DNA of 64,000 nucleotides from an uncultured Clostridia bacterium (GCA_937898625.1 CALEJF010000008.1:1-64000), one strand, 5' to 3'; counted from the stretch's first letter, positions 42,884 to 51,503 are shown. The notes: generated from the letters alone by a model not told the origin. Made by a program: numbers and translations.

Positions 42884-43849
42884 GTGATTGAATTCAGACA
42901 TGTTTCAAAAACATATGATAACGGTACAAATGCCCTCCGTGATGTTTCATTGACAATCAACGACGGTGAATTTGTCTTTATTGTAGGTGCGTCCGGTGCA
43001 GGTAAAAGTACATTTCTTAAAATAATTATGCGTGAGCAGGTGCCAAATAGCGGCTCTGTTATTATCAATAACTATGACCTTAACAAGATTAAGAAAAAGG
43101 ATATTCCAAAATTCAGAAGAACAATGGGTATCGTTTTCCAGGATTTCCGTCTTATTCCTAATATGACGGTCTATGATAATGTTGCTTTCGCAATGCGTGT
43201 TATTGGTGCAAAAGAAAAGGAAATCAGCAAAAGAGTTCCTTATGTGTTGAGCCTTGTGGGTCTTAACTCAAAGGCAAGACAGTTGCCAACTCAACTTTCC
43301 GGTGGTGAACAGCAGAGAGTTGCTCTTGCCCGTGCACTTGTAAATAATGCAGGAATAATTATTGCCGACGAGCCAACAGGTAATATTGACCCTGAAATGT
43401 CTTATGAAATTGTTGACTTGCTTAACCACATTAACGCAAATGGTACAACAGTTGTAATGGTTACTCATGAGCATGAGCTTGTTCGTCGTTTTAACCACCG
43501 TGTAATTACAATTAATCAAGGTGAGGTTGTTTCTGATACAGCAGAAAAACACCATGAAGAAGTTGCTGACCGTGAGGTTGTTGAGGAAACAATAGTTTAC
43601 GAAACACAGGCAGAACTTAAGGAAGCAGTTGAGCAGGAACTTTTAGAGGATGCTACTCAGTTCCGTGAGGAAGTTAAGGCCATTGAAATTGTTGAGGAAA
43701 AACCTGCAACAGCATTCTATGCTCAACCCAATAGTGACCGCGAATTGGAAGAATTTATGAAAACTTATGGCGTGGACGAGCCTGTTAGTGCAGACGAGGA
43801 TTATTCAGCATACATAAACGATGAAGAAAACGGAGGTGACGCTCAATGA
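42884..43849 (+). CDS. ftsE: FtsE ATPase with long acidic C-terminal tail
   Basis: The ABC ATPase of the FtsEX complex, which relays a cytoplasmic signal to peptidoglycan hydrolases outside. Walker A is GASGAGKST at about residue 35, the signature LSGGEQQRVALARAL near 138, Walker B IIIADEPTGNID near 158. FtsE is normally about 225-230 residues; this one has 321. The extra ~100 residues are very rich in Glu and Val (EEVADREVVEETIVYE and on) and end before an overlapping ftsX start. GTG 42884 follows AAAGGAAAGGTG. Confidence 0.93.
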   Translation: MIEFRHVSKTYDNGTNALRDVSLTINDGEFVFIVGASGAGKSTFLKIIMREQVPNSGSVIINNYDLNKIKKKDIPKFRRTMGIVFQDFRLIPNMTVYDNVAFAMRVIGAKEKEISKRVPYVLSLVGLNSKARQLPTQLSGGEQQRVALARALVNNAGIIIADEPTGNIDPEMSYEIVDLLNHINANGTTVVMVTHEHELVRRFNHRVITINQGEVVSDTAEKHHEEVADREVVEETIVYETQAELKEAVEQELLEDATQFREEVKAIEIVEEKPATAFYAQPNSDRELEEFMKTYGVDEPVSADEDYSAYINDEENGGDAQ

Positions 43850-44751
43850 AAGGTGCAAGTTTAGGTTATCTTACAAAAGAGGGCTTCCGCAATGTCTGGG
43901 TAAACAGACTTATGTCATTGGCGTCAATTACTGTTCTTATGGCGTGTCTTGTTATTATCGGACTTGGCGCAATGCTTTTCTTCAACATCAATGCTTTGCT
44001 TGATAATATTGAAAGTCAGAATGTTATTATGGTTTATGTTCAGGACGGAACAACCGATGATAACATTAAAAAATTGGAAATGGATATAAACTCAATGGAA
44101 AATGTGCAGAGTTGTGTGTTCGTTTCAAAAGAAGAAGCTTTTAAAGCACAGTTAGAGGATATGGGCAGTGATGCTGAACTTCTTAATGATATGGAAAATC
44201 CGCTTCCTGATGCCTTTAAGGTATCTGTAAAGGATATGGCGAATTTCGACCAGACTGTTGCGGAGTTGCGTGCAGCTCAACATATTGAAACAGTTCGTGA
44301 AAATGGTGATGTGGCAGATAAACTTGTTAATATCCGTAAGGCAGTAACTATGGTTATTGCAGGTATGGTTGCACTTCTGTTTATCGTTTCATTGTTCATT
44401 ATTGCAAATACAATCAGAATTACAATGTTCTCAAGAAAACTTGAAATCAGCATTATGAAGGCTGTTGGTGCAACAAACTGGTTTATCCGTTGGCCATTTA
44501 TGGTTGAAGGTGTTGTAATCGGTATTATCTCAAGTTTTGTGTCATTTGGCGTGTTGGCAGGACTCTATCAGGGTGTTGTTTATGTGTTCAACGACCTTTT
44601 GGCGTTGTTCAGACCTATCGGTTTCCTTCAGTATTCAGGTTACATCTTGCTGATATTTATGGCAATCGGTATGTTTACAGGTTCTGTGGGAAGTCTTATT
44701 TCCATGGGCAAATATCTTAAAGAACAAGGGAGTGTTGTAAGTGAAGATTAG
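43846..44751 (+). CDS. ftsX: FtsX permease-like division protein
   Basis: A 301-residue four-helix membrane protein of the FtsX/MacB class. One helix near residues 23-45 is followed by an extracellular domain of about 120 residues (VIMVYVQDGTTDDNIKKLE), then three C-terminal helices, with the KLEISIMKAVGATNWFIRWPF coupling loop between the second and third helix. It transmits FtsE ATPase state to the hydrolase partner encoded next. It overlaps ftsE by four bases and the next gene by 11 bases. Confidence 0.94.
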   Translation: MKGASLGYLTKEGFRNVWVNRLMSLASITVLMACLVIIGLGAMLFFNINALLDNIESQNVIMVYVQDGTTDDNIKKLEMDINSMENVQSCVFVSKEEAFKAQLEDMGSDAELLNDMENPLPDAFKVSVKDMANFDQTVAELRAAQHIETVRENGDVADKLVNIRKAVTMVIAGMVALLFIVSLFIIANTIRITMFSRKLEISIMKAVGATNWFIRWPFMVEGVVIGIISSFVSFGVLAGLYQGVVYVFNDLLALFRPIGFLQYSGYILLIFMAIGMFTGSVGSLISMGKYLKEQGSVVSED

Positions 44752-46102
44752 TACAAGAATATTTGCAGTAATCTGTTCCTTGGCAATTCTTCTGACAACT
44801 ATTCCTTTTGCCGCTCCTGCAAAGTCTATTTCTGATATTGAGAAAGAGATTGAAAAGTACGAAGAGGAGATTAAAGACGCCTCAAAGGGACAGGCTAATG
44901 CTCAGAAAAAACTTAAAGCACTTCAAGAGCAGAGTAAGGTTATTGACGAAAAGGTTAAGGCGCTTGAAAAGGAAATGGCTCCGGTTCGTCAGAAAATCAA
45001 TGAGTTGACCAAGCAAATCAATGAGTTCGAGGCAAGAATTAAAGAACTTGAAAAAGAAATTGCTGAAACAATGGCTAAAAAGGACGAGCAGGATAAGAAA
45101 ATCGAGGGTACTCGTGAACTTCTTGCAAAGCGTCTCCGTGCTGCCTATATTGCAGGTGAAACATCTGAACTTGAAATTTTCCTTAATGCTACTGACTTTT
45201 CAGATTTCCTTGCACGAAGTGAACTTCTTCGTCAGGTGTCAAAACATGATAACGAAGTTGTAAAAGGCTTGCAGGAACAGATTAAGGAATTAAATAAAAT
45301 CAAAGAAGACCTTGATGCAAAGCGTGCAGAAAATGAAGAAAAGCAAGCAGCAATTATCAGTGACCGTGAAGTATATAACAAAGAAATGAAAGTATTTCAA
45401 GGTAAGATGAACGAGTTGGATGCTACTCAGGCACGAAACGAAAAGAATATCAGAGAGCAGAATAAGATTATCGCTACTTATAATCAAAACAGTGCTTATT
45501 ATCAGCAGTTGTTGGCGCAGGCTGAAAAAGAAAAAGCAGAGTATTCAGCTCAGTTGGATAAGGATATTGCAAATGAAGGTTCATCAGGTGATGGTGTTGT
45601 TGATAATGGTATTGTAAACCATAAATTCAAGGTTTCTTCAAGAGGAATTATCAGCCCTATTCAGGATAAGAGTGTTTACTATTCTGCAACCTATTCGGAA
45701 CATATTTCCCGTGGTACAGCATCAGTTGATATGTGTGCTCCTGCAAACCGTGTTGTTAACGGTCAGACATATTACACATCAAAGGGTGCAAAGATTTATG
45801 CTGTTGCATCGGGTACTGTAACAAAATCAACTTATTCGTCATCAAGCTATGGTCATTACATAAATATTGACCACGGTAATGGTTTGAGCTCCCTTTATGC
45901 TCATATGGATGCAAGGTATTTTAATGTTGGCGATAAGGTAGTCCAGGGTCAGGTAATCGGTATTCTTGGTAATACAGGTAACTGTTGGCCTCGTCCTACT
46001 GCTGCCAATCCGGTTGCAGGTTCGCATCTTCATTTTGAAATGCGTCTTAACGGTAACAGAGTTAACCCTGAGATTTACTTACCATCACCACTGGTTTATT
46101 AA
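44741..46102 (+). CDS. EnvC-like coiled-coil M23 protein, one zinc ligand missing
   Basis: A 453-residue exported protein: signal peptide (cleavage after about residue 27), two long coiled coils (about 28-125 and 165-275), then an M23/LytM domain (about 295-453). Coiled-coil plus LytM proteins of this sort are activators or hydrolases working with FtsEX. The active-site residues Asp330 (SVDM), His388 (YAHM) and His429/His431 (SHLHF) are present. The position of the first zinc-ligand His, four before the Asp, is Thr326. The domain may thus be catalytically weak or act as an activator like E. coli EnvC. GTG 44741 overlaps ftsX. Confidence 0.88.
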   Translation: MKISTRIFAVICSLAILLTTIPFAAPAKSISDIEKEIEKYEEEIKDASKGQANAQKKLKALQEQSKVIDEKVKALEKEMAPVRQKINELTKQINEFEARIKELEKEIAETMAKKDEQDKKIEGTRELLAKRLRAAYIAGETSELEIFLNATDFSDFLARSELLRQVSKHDNEVVKGLQEQIKELNKIKEDLDAKRAENEEKQAAIISDREVYNKEMKVFQGKMNELDATQARNEKNIREQNKIIATYNQNSAYYQQLLAQAEKEKAEYSAQLDKDIANEGSSGDGVVDNGIVNHKFKVSSRGIISPIQDKSVYYSATYSEHISRGTASVDMCAPANRVVNGQTYYTSKGAKIYAVASGTVTKSTYSSSSYGHYINIDHGNGLSSLYAHMDARYFNVGDKVVQGQVIGILGNTGNCWPRPTAANPVAGSHLHFEMRLNGNRVNPEIYLPSPLVY

Positions 46103-46141
46103 TAATAAACTGACGAATATAACAGTAAAGGATGATGTCCT

Positions 46142-47344
46142 TTGAATAAAAAAATATCATTAGGACTTGCTATTTCTTTAATCTTCCTTGCAGTTGCGTT
46201 GACAGTCACAGTTACAATGATGGTTGCCATGGGGATATATAACGACATTATTAAAGATGTTTCAGCCCGTTCCGGAGTGTATTCAAATATATCCGAGATA
46301 GACGATTTAATCCGTAAAAATTATTATGGCGAAATCAATGAGAACCTGCTTAATACAATGATGTCCGATGGATATGTTGCCGGTGTAGGCGACAGATACA
46401 GCTATTATATGACTCCTGACGAGTATGCAAGGTATAAGGAAGAAGAAAGAGGCAATAAAGTTGGCATAGGCGTTGTTGCTGTTTACGACAGTAAGAACAA
46501 TAATATCTATGTATCCGAGGTTTCAGTGGGGTCACCCGCACAGCTTCAGGGAATAACAAAAGGTGATGTTATTACCGCTGTTGATGGCGTCAAGGTAACT
46601 TCTTCAAATTATAAGGAACTGCTTGAGAGCCTTGAGGGTGCAAAGCTGACTAATGTTCAGGTGACCTTTATACACGAGGGTACTGAAAAAACGGTTTCCG
46701 TAGCAAGGGGCTATTCTGCGCAGACAGTTTATTACAGTGTAAATGGTGGAGTAGGGTATATCAAGATTAATGCTTTTTACAGTACAACTGCAAATGAGCT
46801 TGAAGATGCTATACAGCATATGAAGGAAAATGAGGTTAGTTCAGTAATCTTTGATGTCCGAAATAATAATACGGGCTTGATTTCAAATGTTGTAAAATGC
46901 ATCGACCTTGTGGTTCCCGTTGCAACAGACGGTACAAATGCCGTTGCAACTGCTGTGGACAAAAACGGCAATATTATTGAGACCTTCGCTTCAGACTCTG
47001 ATAGTGTTAACTTTGCAATTGTTGTTCTTGTTAATTCAAACACCTCAGGTGCAGCGGAATTATTTGCTTGTGACTTGCGTGACTTTGGTCTTGCTAAGCT
47101 TGTCGGTACAAAAACCGCAGGTAACGGAACAATGCAAAAGATTTTTGAATTAAGCGATGGCAGTGCGATTGCTTTGACAGTTGCGAAAATTATTCCGTAT
47201 AAGAGTGACAGTTACAACGATGTAGGCATTGAGCCTGATGTTTCTGTTGAACTTTCAGCTGAACAGAATTCCAGACTTGAAATGCTTTCGTTAGAGGAAG
47301 ATTTGCAGTATCAGAAAGCTATGGATGTTTTGGGTAATGAATAA
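46142..47344 (+). CDS. S41 (CtpA-like) protease homologue without catalytic Ser/Lys
   Basis: A 400-residue membrane-anchored protein with an N-terminal helix (about 7-33), a PDZ domain (about 100-190, VSVGSPAQLQGITKGDVI) and a C-terminal-processing-protease fold. Where S41 peptidases have T-A-S-A-x-E this one reads TSGAAE: the catalytic serine position is Gly303. The lysine position 25 residues on, in the usual GKGTxQ, is Asn328 in GNGTMQ, while the Gln (332) remains. It therefore appears to be a pseudoprotease. It follows the M23 gene by 39 bases and uses TTG 46142 (AAAGGATGATG upstream). Confidence 0.88.
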   Translation: MNKKISLGLAISLIFLAVALTVTVTMMVAMGIYNDIIKDVSARSGVYSNISEIDDLIRKNYYGEINENLLNTMMSDGYVAGVGDRYSYYMTPDEYARYKEEERGNKVGIGVVAVYDSKNNNIYVSEVSVGSPAQLQGITKGDVITAVDGVKVTSSNYKELLESLEGAKLTNVQVTFIHEGTEKTVSVARGYSAQTVYYSVNGGVGYIKINAFYSTTANELEDAIQHMKENEVSSVIFDVRNNNTGLISNVVKCIDLVVPVATDGTNAVATAVDKNGNIIETFASDSDSVNFAIVVLVNSNTSGAAELFACDLRDFGLAKLVGTKTAGNGTMQKIFELSDGSAIALTVAKIIPYKSDSYNDVGIEPDVSVELSAEQNSRLEMLSLEEDLQYQKAMDVLGNE

Positions 47345-47353
47345 ATAAATATT

Positions 47354-47391
47354 AATCCCTTCACATAAAATAAGTGTGGAGGGATTTTTTT
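47354..47391 (+). terminator. Terminator overlapping the next gene's SD
   Basis: AATCCCTTCACA (47354-47365) pairs with TGTGGAGGGATT (47375-47386), one wobble pair, then a T-run to 47391. ATG 47392 follows directly, and GGAGGG in the 3' arm is its ribosome binding site. Confidence 0.8.
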
Positions 47392-48159
47392 ATGTTTACT
47401 GTTCTTAATGTTACAGAGAGAAAGAATAACATTCTCGAAAAGATTTTCGGAGGGCTTATAAAGGATGAATATGAGGTTAAAACTGTTGCGATTTATAAAG
47501 GAGCACCGTTTTATCAGTTGGATGTCCGTGTAGGCAAAAGGGGATTGGACACTCAAAGAATTGTTGATTGTGTTGGCAAATGTTCAAGACGACTTGTAAC
47601 CAACGATTTCAATTTATTGCCAAATAATAAGGAGTTGGGACTTTTTAAAAGCAATAAACTATATGGCAGAATGATGCGAAATACATTTCTGACAATTCTA
47701 TATAATAACGGAATAAATAAAAGTCCTCTGCCAATTTGCATAATTGATAAAAACGCCAATAATACAGATTTTGCGGAAAAACTTTGTGAATATGCCTCAT
47801 CCCTTACCATAATCACTGACAAGAGGGATAAATACAATCCGATTTGTGAACGGATAACGGAAGAAACCGGACTTTGTCCAATGGTTAAAAGTGAAAGTAC
47901 GGACGAAAGAGTTGTCATTGACCTTGATAACAATCTTATGAAGATTTGTTTGGAGAATGAAGAAAAGACAGTGGAGAATGGTGAGGATTTTACTGTGCCT
48001 GAAATTTACAACTACCTTAAACCGCAAAGCATAGATAAGTATGATTTTTATTCTGCAGTATATGAACTGTGTGGCATTTTCGCCCTTGCAGATTGCAATT
48101 TTGAAACCATATGGATGAATAATGAAAAAAAGAGTGTGGCAGATGTTCATTTCTCTTGA
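47392..48159 (+). CDS. Hypothetical protein between ftsEX operon and greA
   Basis: A 255-residue soluble protein without signal peptide or clear motif. The N-terminus MFTVLNVTERKNNILEKIFGGL is followed by an alpha/beta region with several Cys (DCVGKCSRRLV) and a C-terminal stretch YDFYSAVYELCGIFALADCNFETIW. Four conserved-looking cysteines do not form a standard zinc pattern. I do not recognise the family. It has a strong SD, but that lies inside a terminator hairpin, so expression may depend on transcript structure. Confidence 0.6.
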   Translation: MFTVLNVTERKNNILEKIFGGLIKDEYEVKTVAIYKGAPFYQLDVRVGKRGLDTQRIVDCVGKCSRRLVTNDFNLLPNNKELGLFKSNKLYGRMMRNTFLTILYNNGINKSPLPICIIDKNANNTDFAEKLCEYASSLTIITDKRDKYNPICERITEETGLCPMVKSESTDERVVIDLDNNLMKICLENEEKTVENGEDFTVPEIYNYLKPQSIDKYDFYSAVYELCGIFALADCNFETIWMNNEKKSVADVHFS

Positions 48160-48184
48160 CATAAATGGAAATATTGAATATAAT
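48156..48184 (+). promoter_or_regulatory. Consensus promoter of greA-lysS
   Basis: Perfect TTGACA (48156-48161), 17-base spacer, perfect TATAAT (48179-48184). The -35 overlaps the stop codon of the previous gene. Confidence 0.88.
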
Positions 48185-48195
48185 ATATTCTAATT

Positions 48196-48226
48196 GGGGC
48201 AGTATAACTGCTTGTTTAGTTATGCC
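48196..48226 (+). other. 5' leader hairpin of greA mRNA
   Basis: GGGC...ATAACT pairs with AGTTATGCCC across the loop GCTTGTTT, starting only a few bases after the expected transcript start near 48191. No T-run follows, so it is a leader structure (stability or regulation) rather than a terminator. Confidence 0.5.
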
Positions 48227-48255
48227 CAAAATCCGAATTTAAAGGAGTTTTAAAA

Positions 48256-48723
48256 ATGGCAGAAACATTACTCACAATAGAAGCTCTCAAGCAGCTTGAA
48301 GCTGAACTTGAGGATTTAAAGGTCAATGGCAGAAAAGAAGCCGCAGAAAAAATCAAGCTTGCAAAGAGTTTTGGCGACTTGTCAGAAAACAGTGAATATG
48401 ACGAGGCTATGAATGACCAGGCTAAACTTGAAGCAAGAATCAGTGAAATTGAGTACATTATCAAAAATGCAAAGATTCTTGATGTTGAATCACTTGGTAA
48501 CGAGAATGTTCATATCGGTTCAACTGTAAAACTTACAGACAAAAAGAAAAAGTCATACACTTATACAATCGTAGGCTTTGCACAGGCTGACCCTGCTGCA
48601 GGTAAGATTTCAGACGAATCACCTGTTGGTAAAGCACTTATCGGTCACAAAAAAGGTGATAAGGTTACTATTGAAGTACCAAACGGCACACTTGAGTTTA
48701 AAATCGTAGAAATCACAAGATAA
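48256..48723 (+). CDS. greA: Transcription elongation factor GreA
   Basis: A 155-residue Gre factor that stimulates transcript cleavage by stalled RNA polymerase. The N-terminal coiled coil contains LAKSFGDLSENSEYDEAMNDQ with the acidic tip residues. The C-terminal FKBP-like domain has YTIVGFAQADPAAGKIS and SPVGKALIGHKKGD. AAAGGAG lies before the ATG. It is co-transcribed with lysS, 12 bases downstream, an arrangement seen in many Firmicutes. Confidence 0.96.
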   Translation: MAETLLTIEALKQLEAELEDLKVNGRKEAAEKIKLAKSFGDLSENSEYDEAMNDQAKLEARISEIEYIIKNAKILDVESLGNENVHIGSTVKLTDKKKKSYTYTIVGFAQADPAAGKISDESPVGKALIGHKKGDKVTIEVPNGTLEFKIVEITR

Positions 48724-48735
48724 GGAAGAAATAAA

Positions 48736-50229
48736 ATGGCAGATAACATTAAGCAAAATCAGCCTGAAATTGATTTGGGTGAACAGCAAAGAATCCGTCA
48801 GGAAAAATTAAAGGCTTTGCAGGATGAGGGTAAGGACCCATTTGTAATTACAAAATATGACCAGACACACCACAGTGCAGATGTTAAAGATAATTTTGAC
48901 CAGCTCGAGGGCAAAACTGTACGCGTTGCAGGTCGTATGATGTCAAAGCGTGTTATGGGTAAGGCATCTTTCTGTAACATTCAGGACTTGAAGGGTAATA
49001 TTCAGTCATATGTAGCACGCGACAGCATCGGCGAAGAAGAGTATAAAGGCTTCAAAAAACTTGATATCGGTGATATCATCGGTATTGAGGGTGAAGTTTT
49101 CAGAACAAAAACAGGTGAGATTTCAATCCACGCAACTAATGTAACTCTCCTTTCAAAGAGTTTGCAGATTCTTCCCGAAAAGTTCCACGGTCTTACAAAT
49201 ACTGATATGAGATATCGTCAGAGATATATTGACCTTATTATGAATCAGGAGTCAAAACAGACTCTCATTAACCGTTCAAAGATTATCAGTGCAGTTCGTA
49301 GATACCTTGACGGTGAAGGCTTTATGGAAGTTGAAACACCAATGCTTGTTTACAATGCAGGTGGTGCGGCAGCAAGACCATTTGAAACACATTTCAATGC
49401 ACTTGATACAGACATCAAACTCCGTATTTCTCTTGAACTTTACTTAAAGCGTCTTATCGTTGGCGGTATGGAAAGAGTTTACGAAATCGGTCGTGTTTTC
49501 CGTAACGAAGGTCTTGACACTCGCCATAATCCTGAATTTACACTTATGGAACTTTATCAGGCATATACTGACTACCACGGTATGATGGATTTGACAGAGA
49601 ATCTTTACCGTTATGTAGCACAGGAAGTTCTCGGCACAACAAAAATCGTATTCAACGGAATTGAAATGGATTTAGGTAAGCCATTTGAGAGAATCACAAT
49701 GCTTGATGCAGTTAAAAAGTATTCAGGTGTTGACTTTAACGAAATCAACTCAACAGAAGAAGCTCACGCAGTAGCAAAAGAGCATCATATTGAGTTTGAA
49801 AAGCATCACAAGAAGGGTGACATTCTCAATCTTTTCTTTGAAGAATTTGTTGAAGAACATCTTGTTCAGCCAACATTTGTTATGGACCATCCGATTGAGA
49901 TTTCTCCACTTACAAAGAAAAAGCCTGAAGACCCTAACTATGTTGAGCGTTTTGAATTCTTTATGAATGGTTGGGAAATGGCAAATGCTTATTCAGAGCT
50001 TAACGACCCAATCGACCAGAGAGAAAGATTCAAAGCACAGGAAGAACTTTTAGCTCTCGGCGACGAAGAGGCTAACACAACTGATGAGGACTTCCTTTAT
50101 GCCCTTGAATTGGGTATGCCACCAACAGGCGGTATCGGTTTCGGTATTGACCGTATGACAATGCTCTTAACAGACAGTCAGGCAATCCGTGATGTAATTC
50201 TTTTCCCAACAATGAAACCACTTGACTGA
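48736..50229 (+). CDS. lysS: Lysyl-tRNA synthetase, class II
   Basis: A 497-residue class II synthetase. The N-terminal OB-fold tRNA-binding domain (VRVAGRMMSKRVMGKASF) is followed by the catalytic domain with motif 1 (RRYLDGEGFMEVETPML), motif 2 (GRVFRNEGLDTRHNPEFT) and motif 3 (GGIGFGIDRMTML). No T-box leader precedes it; it relies on the greA promoter. Length is normal and no domain is missing. Confidence 0.97.
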   Translation: MADNIKQNQPEIDLGEQQRIRQEKLKALQDEGKDPFVITKYDQTHHSADVKDNFDQLEGKTVRVAGRMMSKRVMGKASFCNIQDLKGNIQSYVARDSIGEEEYKGFKKLDIGDIIGIEGEVFRTKTGEISIHATNVTLLSKSLQILPEKFHGLTNTDMRYRQRYIDLIMNQESKQTLINRSKIISAVRRYLDGEGFMEVETPMLVYNAGGAAARPFETHFNALDTDIKLRISLELYLKRLIVGGMERVYEIGRVFRNEGLDTRHNPEFTLMELYQAYTDYHGMMDLTENLYRYVAQEVLGTTKIVFNGIEMDLGKPFERITMLDAVKKYSGVDFNEINSTEEAHAVAKEHHIEFEKHHKKGDILNLFFEEFVEEHLVQPTFVMDHPIEISPLTKKKPEDPNYVERFEFFMNGWEMANAYSELNDPIDQRERFKAQEELLALGDEEANTTDEDFLYALELGMPPTGGIGFGIDRMTMLLTDSQAIRDVILFPTMKPLD

Positions 50230-50333
50230 TAAAATCCTCAAAACCCACGCAATATCAAGGAATTTGAGAGATAGTTGAAATTGTAAAATTCAGTTTTACG
50301 ACACTTTTACGACAAAGCAATATGTGATATAGC

Positions 50334-50369
50334 AAAAGGGAGTAGTTTTTCTGCTCTCTTTTCATTTTT
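50334..50369 (+). terminator. Terminator after lysS
   Basis: AAAAGGGAGTAG (50334-50345) / CTGCTCTCTTTT (50351-50362) with two wobble pairs, loop TTTTT, then CATTTTT. Its tail runs into the conserved promoter motif. Confidence 0.75.
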
Positions 50370-50411
50370 GCACTAAAGTACAATGTAATTTGGAATAATT
50401 AGTTTTATAAT
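50368..50411 (+). promoter_or_regulatory. Conserved dyad plus -10 box, copy 1 (DUF5067 gene)
   Basis: TTGCACTAAAGTACAA at 50368-50383, 22 bases, then TATAAT at 50406-50411. At -35 spacing there is no recognisable hexamer (ATGTAA). The same geometry occurs at three other promoters downstream. Confidence 0.75.
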
Positions 50412-50474
50412 ACAATTGATGTATTGGAGAACAATGCATCAAATATCTCTAAAAAATATAGGAGAGTGGATATT

Positions 50475-51452
50475 ATGAAAAAAATTCTTGCGATTATGTT
50501 AGCACTTGTAATGTTATTGACACTTGCAGCATGTGGCGGCAACAAAGACAACAATGGTGGCGAAACACCATCAGGTAATGATGCAGAACAGACAACAGAA
50601 GCTCCAAAGGATACATCCCTTGCAAAGGGTGAATGGTCAAACAAATCAGGTGCATTTGCACTCGCACTTGTTGGTGCAGAACTCTTTGATGATGAAGATG
50701 GCGAAAAGGCTATTCGTGTTTACTTTGATTTCACAAATAAGCAATCTAGCTACACAACAAGCTTTACTGACGAAAAAAATGATATTACACTTACTCAGAA
50801 CGGTGAAGAACTTGATGATACAAGAGCTGTTTATGGTGAGGATGTTGCTGAAGTTGAAAACCACAAGAAAAATGTTCGTCCGGGTGTGACAATCCGTTGC
50901 GTTGGTGAATATGTACTCAATGCTGAAACAGGTAAGGTTGCACTTGAAGTTACAGCACATAATACAGATACTGCAGTTCTTACTTATGAACTTGACCTTG
51001 CAGCACTTCCTGGTGCACCAAAAGAAGCATTTGTTGCAAAGGAAATTGCAGCTCCTGATTTCAACAACGGTTGGCCTGAAAGCGGTCAGATTGCACACTA
51101 TTACACAGGTAAGGGTATGCATAACTTCGCAATCAAGAATGCTGAATTTGTAGATGGAACAAAGGATACAAAGCTTATCAGAGTATTCTTTGAATTCACA
51201 AACAATACTGAAGATGCAACAGATTTATTTGATGCTATCGACCTTAGAATTTTCCAGGATGGTATTCAGCTCTTAGAGGGTCAGTCAGCACAGCTTTGTG
51301 AAACAGACCTTGCTTTCTCAAGAGATGTTGAACCCGGTCAGACAGTAACAGTTTCTAATGTATATATCCTTACATCAGATTCTCCTGTCGAAGTTGAAGC
51401 AAATGACATCTGGAATGATACAGGTGTTGCAAAGCAGTTCAAGGTTCAGTAA
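50475..51452 (+). CDS. DUF5067-type lipoprotein with duplicated domain
   Basis: A 325-residue predicted lipoprotein: signal peptide with lipobox LAAC (Cys20), a Gly/Asn/Thr-rich linker, then two related beta-sandwich domains (about 55-175 and 195-325). Each holds an IRVYFDFTNK or IRVFFEFTNN core that is typical of DUF5067. Function is unknown; such domains are common on the surface of gut Clostridia. ATG 50475 follows AGGAGAGTGG. It is the first of four genes carrying the conserved promoter dyad. Confidence 0.85.
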   Translation: MKKILAIMLALVMLLTLAACGGNKDNNGGETPSGNDAEQTTEAPKDTSLAKGEWSNKSGAFALALVGAELFDDEDGEKAIRVYFDFTNKQSSYTTSFTDEKNDITLTQNGEELDDTRAVYGEDVAEVENHKKNVRPGVTIRCVGEYVLNAETGKVALEVTAHNTDTAVLTYELDLAALPGAPKEAFVAKEIAAPDFNNGWPESGQIAHYYTGKGMHNFAIKNAEFVDGTKDTKLIRVFFEFTNNTEDATDLFDAIDLRIFQDGIQLLEGQSAQLCETDLAFSRDVEPGQTVTVSNVYILTSDSPVEVEANDIWNDTGVAKQFKVQ

Positions 51453-51471
51453 TTCGAATAATATTTTATTG

Positions 51472-51503
51472 TGGCAGGGTGTAAAAACTCTGCCATCTTT
51501 TTT
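51472..51503 (+). terminator. Terminator after the DUF5067 gene
   Basis: TGGCAGGGT (51472-51480) / ACTCTGCCA (51487-51495) with one wobble pair, loop GTAAAA, then TCTTTTTT. The T-run merges with the next conserved promoter motif. Confidence 0.8.

Noticed and set aside
50230..50333. Possible riboswitch or T-box near lysS or the other metabolic genes
   Set aside because: No specifier loop or T-box sequence is seen upstream of lysS. The gap after it holds only a TTTACGACA-type repeat pair and a terminator. The hisH and pncB leaders are too short for a riboswitch.
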